Position numbers and translations under genes: made by a program. From NCBI GenBank assembly GCA_010025655.1, contig RGSV01000006.1, positions 1-16,545 of the forward strand: a stretch of DNA of 16,545 bases. Direction: 5' to 3'. Source of the DNA: Acidimicrobiia bacterium. GTDB lineage: Bacteria > Actinomycetota > Acidimicrobiia > Acidimicrobiales > Ilumatobacteraceae. Positions 14,354-16,545 of this stretch are shown here, one piece after another (position 1 is the first letter of the stretch; every line of letters begins with the position of its first letter). The notes beneath the pieces are model-generated. The model was not told where the DNA came from, searched no databases, and saw only the letters and a list, made by a program, of their open reading frames with translations.

Positions 14354-14656
14354 GTGCCCGAGCCGATTTCGCGCGACACTGTCGCCAAAGTGGCGCGACT
14401 CGCCCGACTCGACCTCACCGAGGCGGAAGTCGACCGCATGACCACGCAACTGGCGGGCATGCTTGAACACTTTTGCGACGTCGACGCCCTCGATCTCTCG
14501 AACGTACAACCGTTGAACCAGCCGATTCCGCTCACCAACGTGTTGCGTGATGATGTCGAGCAGCCGTCACTCGACCGCGACGAGGTGCTCGGTAGTGCTC
14601 CTGCTGCACAAGACGGTCGGTTTCGTGTTCCACCAATCATCGGGTTCGAAGAGTGA
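14354..14656 (+). CDS. gatC: Aspartyl/glutamyl-tRNA amidotransferase subunit C
   Basis: The 100-residue small subunit of the GatCAB amidotransferase stabilises GatA and bridges it to GatB. The sequence VAKVARLARLDLTEAEVDRM (10-29) with QLAGMLEHFCDVDALD, then NVQPLNQPIPLTNVLRDD and the C-terminal DGRFRVPPIIG, is typical GatC at normal length (about 95). The GTG start at 14354 is supported by the leaderless -10 eight bases upstream and by the family N-terminus. The stop overlaps the gatA start as GTGA, so the subunits are translationally coupled. Confidence 0.93.
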   Translation: MPEPISRDTVAKVARLARLDLTEAEVDRMTTQLAGMLEHFCDVDALDLSNVQPLNQPIPLTNVLRDDVEQPSLDRDEVLGSAPAAQDGRFRVPPIIGFEE

Positions 14657-16074
14657 CTCGCCGCACCGTCGTCGACATTGCGACACAAGTTGCCGCGGGG
14701 TCGCTGTCTGCTTCGACGGTGCTCGAAGAAAACCTCGCCGCCATCACCGCGCGGGAACACGAGATTCACGCGTTTAACCTGGTGACTGCCGATCGTGCCC
14801 GTGAACGCGCAGCAGAAATTGACGCCGACGTCAAAGCCGGCAAGAAAGTGGGCCGTCTGGCCGGTGTCACCATTTCGCTGAAAGACAACATGTGCACGCG
14901 TGGTGTAGAGACCACGTGTTCGTCGAAGATTCTTGCGGGCTGGAAACCGCCCTACGACGCCACGGTTGTACGGCGTCTTGCTGACGAAGGCGCAGTGTTC
15001 GTGGGCAAGACCAACCTCGATGAGTTTGCGATGGGTTCGAGCACCGAGAACTCTGCGTTCGGTCCGACTCGCAACCCGCTCGACACTTCGCGCGTGCCAG
15101 GTGGTTCGAGTGGTGGCAGTGCTGCGGCGGTCGCTGCGGGTTTTTCGGCTGCGTCGTTCGGCAGTGATACGGGCGGCAGCATTCGACAGCCAGCGGCCTT
15201 GTGCGGGTTGGTCGGCGTCAAGCCGACCTACGGCATGGTGTCGCGCCAAGGGCTCATTGCCTTTGGCAGCAGCCTCGACCAAATCGGACCGTTCACCACC
15301 ACGGTGGCTGATGCAGCGTTGTTGATGGAAGTCATCGCTGGGCATGACCCGCTCGACTCGACCTCGCTGCCGCAACCCGCGCCGCAACTCACGAGCGTGC
15401 TCGCCAACGGTGTAAAGGGGTTGCGCATCGGGCGCGTTGCCGACATGCCAGAGGGTTCCTCACCCGATGTGCTCGCCAGACTCGATGCGGCATTCGAAGC
15501 TCTCCGTGCGGCGGGCGCCACCGTGGTCGACGTGAAGTTGCCGTCGATGTCGTTTGGTTTGACGGCGTATTACCTGGTGGCACCAGCCGAGGCGAGCAGC
15601 AACCTCGCACGATTCGACGGCGTGCGCTATGGCCTGCGTGTCGACGCCAAAGATCTCAATGCCATGTATGGCGCCACCCGCGCCGCGGGTTTCGGTGACG
15701 AAGTGAAGCGCCGCATCATGCTGGGCACTTATGCATTGTCGGCCGGCTATTACGACGCGTACTACGGCAAGGCGTTGAAGGTGCGTCGCCTCATTGCCGA
15801 TGATTTCGCCAAGGCCTACGCACAGTGTGATGCGATTCTCACGCCGACGTCGCCGACGGTGGCCTTCAAATTCGGTGATAAGACGAGCAACCCGTTGGCC
15901 ATGTATCTGTGCGATGTGTTCACGATTCCCACCAACCTGGCGGGTCATGCCGCCATGAGCGTTCCGTTCGGAACCGGCGAGGCAGGCCTGCCCGTAGGTG
16001 TGCAGGTGCTCGCACCAGCATTGGGCGAGGCGACGATGTTTCGAGTGGCTGCCGAACTCGAGCGTGCATCATGA
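14653..16074 (+). CDS. gatA: Aspartyl/glutamyl-tRNA amidotransferase subunit A
   Basis: The 473-residue amidase-signature enzyme hydrolyses glutamine to supply ammonia for converting Glu-tRNA(Gln) and Asp-tRNA(Asn) to the correct amide. The Ser-cisSer-Lys triad is complete: Lys77 in [10 protein letters not shown] (72-81), Ser152 in [12 protein letters not shown] (148-159) and the nucleophile Ser176 in [19 protein letters not shown] (170-188). Length is slightly below the usual 480-490. GTG 14653 overlaps the gatC stop and ATG 16071 of gatB overlaps this stop (ATGA), giving a standard gatCAB operon. Confidence 0.95.
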   Translation: MTRRTVVDIATQVAAGSLSASTVLEENLAAITAREHEIHAFNLVTADRARERAAEIDADVKAGKKVGRLAGVTISLKDNMCTRGVETTCSSKILAGWKPPYDATVVRRLADEGAVFVGKTNLDEFAMGSSTENSAFGPTRNPLDTSRVPGGSSGGSAAAVAAGFSAASFGSDTGGSIRQPAALCGLVGVKPTYGMVSRQGLIAFGSSLDQIGPFTTTVADAALLMEVIAGHDPLDSTSLPQPAPQLTSVLANGVKGLRIGRVADMPEGSSPDVLARLDAAFEALRAAGATVVDVKLPSMSFGLTAYYLVAPAEASSNLARFDGVRYGLRVDAKDLNAMYGATRAAGFGDEVKRRIMLGTYALSAGYYDAYYGKALKVRRLIADDFAKAYAQCDAILTPTSPTVAFKFGDKTSNPLAMYLCDVFTIPTNLAGHAAMSVPFGTGEAGLPVGVQVLAPALGEATMFRVAAELERAS

Positions 16075-16545
16075 ACGCCGCGAACCCGTCGTCAGTTGTG
16101 GCGACGGCTGAACAACTGATCGACTCGTGGGAGCTCGTCGTCGGTCTCGAAGTGCACGTCGAACTCGCGACAAAAACCAAACTGTTCAGTGGGAGTGCGA
16201 ATCGTTTCGGCGACGAACCCAACACGCACATCGACCCCGTGACCCTCGGACTGCCTGGTGCGCTACCGGTGCTCAACCGTCATGCGGTCGAGTTGGCGAT
16301 GCGACTCGGGTTGGCGCTCAACTGTCGAGTGCAGCCGTGCACGTTCCACCGCAAGAACTACTTCTATCCAGACTTGCCGAAGGCCTATCAAGTAAGTCAG
16401 TACGACCAGCCGTTGAACGTCGATGGGTTCCTCATGCTGCCTGGCGACGTGCGCATCGGCATCGAGCGCGCACATCTGGAAGAAGACACCGGCAAGTCAA
16501 CACATTTCGGTGGGGCAGAGGGTCGCATTGCCGGCAGCGAGTATT
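16071..16545 (+). CDS. gatB: Aspartyl/glutamyl-tRNA amidotransferase subunit B (partial at 3' end)
   Basis: The frame is open from ATG 16071 to the window edge (158 whole codons of a usual ~480). It encodes the tRNA-binding and kinase-like subunit that phosphorylates the misacylated Glu or Asp before amidation. Visible family blocks are [20 protein letters not shown] (21-40), [15 protein letters not shown], the signature [20 protein letters not shown], and [13 protein letters not shown]. The ATG overlaps the gatA stop as ATGA. The catalytic and C-terminal YqeY-like domains lie beyond the window. Confidence 0.95.
   Translation, partial: MNAANPSSVVATAEQLIDSWELVVGLEVHVELATKTKLFSGSANRFGDEPNTHIDPVTLGLPGALPVLNRHAVELAMRLGLALNCRVQPCTFHRKNYFYPDLPKAYQVSQYDQPLNVDGFLMLPGDVRIGIERAHLEEDTGKSTHFGGAEGRIAGSEY

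Noticed and set aside
14284..15387. 367-codon open frame on the minus strand opposite gatC/gatA
   Set aside because: It is fully antisense to clear gatC and gatA coding sequence, is rich in Arg/Ser, and has no recognisable motif; long antisense frames are common in GC-rich DNA.

Overview
The window reads as a chromosomal segment of a GC-rich (roughly 60 %, estimated by eye), very compact actinobacterium. Acidimicrobiia-type aquatic lineages (Ilumatobacter-like) fit best. The grounds are the gene families (an actinobacterial-type Lgt with GIWGG, GatCAB, actinobacterial-looking methyltransferase/glycosyltransferase genes), GTG starts and apparent leaderless promoters. The placement is inference. 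I see no mobile element, CRISPR array, tRNA or rRNA.

Layout. (1) 1-3235, carotenoid/lipid block: the C-terminal part of a CruC/HpnB-like family 2 glycosyltransferase (+), a PlsY-like membrane acyltransferase with degraded active-site motifs (-), a CrtA-like carotenoid monooxygenase (+), and a tesB-crtZ pair (-) encoding acyl-CoA thioesterase II and a four-histidine-box beta-carotene hydroxylase. Together they suggest a modified xanthophyll, possibly glycosylated and acylated. (2) 3303-7111, a module of unknown function: a Methyltransf_24-type methyltransferase (+) facing a three-gene operon (-) of GT4 glycosyltransferase, Methyltransf_11-type methyltransferase and an alpha/alpha-toroid protein of the kind usually labelled 'prenyltransferase'. 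(3) 7185-11359: an M48 peptidase - lnt - galM operon (-), divergent from lgt (+), so two of the three lipoprotein-maturation enzymes flank one tiny promoter region. (4) 11304-14313: galT (-) divergent from a GH36 alpha-galactosidase (+). With galM this gives galactose release and part of the Leloir pathway; no galK or galE is seen. (5) 14354-16545: gatC-gatA-gatB (+), the tRNA-dependent amidotransferase, with gatB running off the end.

The non-coding total is only about 255 bases, and no gap exceeds 75 bases. All genes within one direction overlap by 1-4 bases (ATGA, GTGA or TGATG), except at the start of new units. All four convergent pairs overlap by 14-72 bases. Most unit-leading genes have a TANNNT hexamer 7-9 bases before the start codon and no Shine-Dalgarno, the pattern of leaderless transcripts. 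At 10464-10473 and 12192-12201 two such hexamers on opposite strands share one central TA, giving candidate bidirectional promoters (M48/lgt and galT/alpha-galactosidase). These hexamers also decided several start codons.

The observations most worth following up are: Lnt with Ser in place of the catalytic Cys; the PlsY-like protein that lacks the phosphate-binding motifs and sits among carotenoid genes; the GT4-methyltransferase-toroid-methyltransferase module; the shared-TA bidirectional promoters; and a perfect 8-9-8 inverted repeat between tesB and the methyltransferase at 3303.
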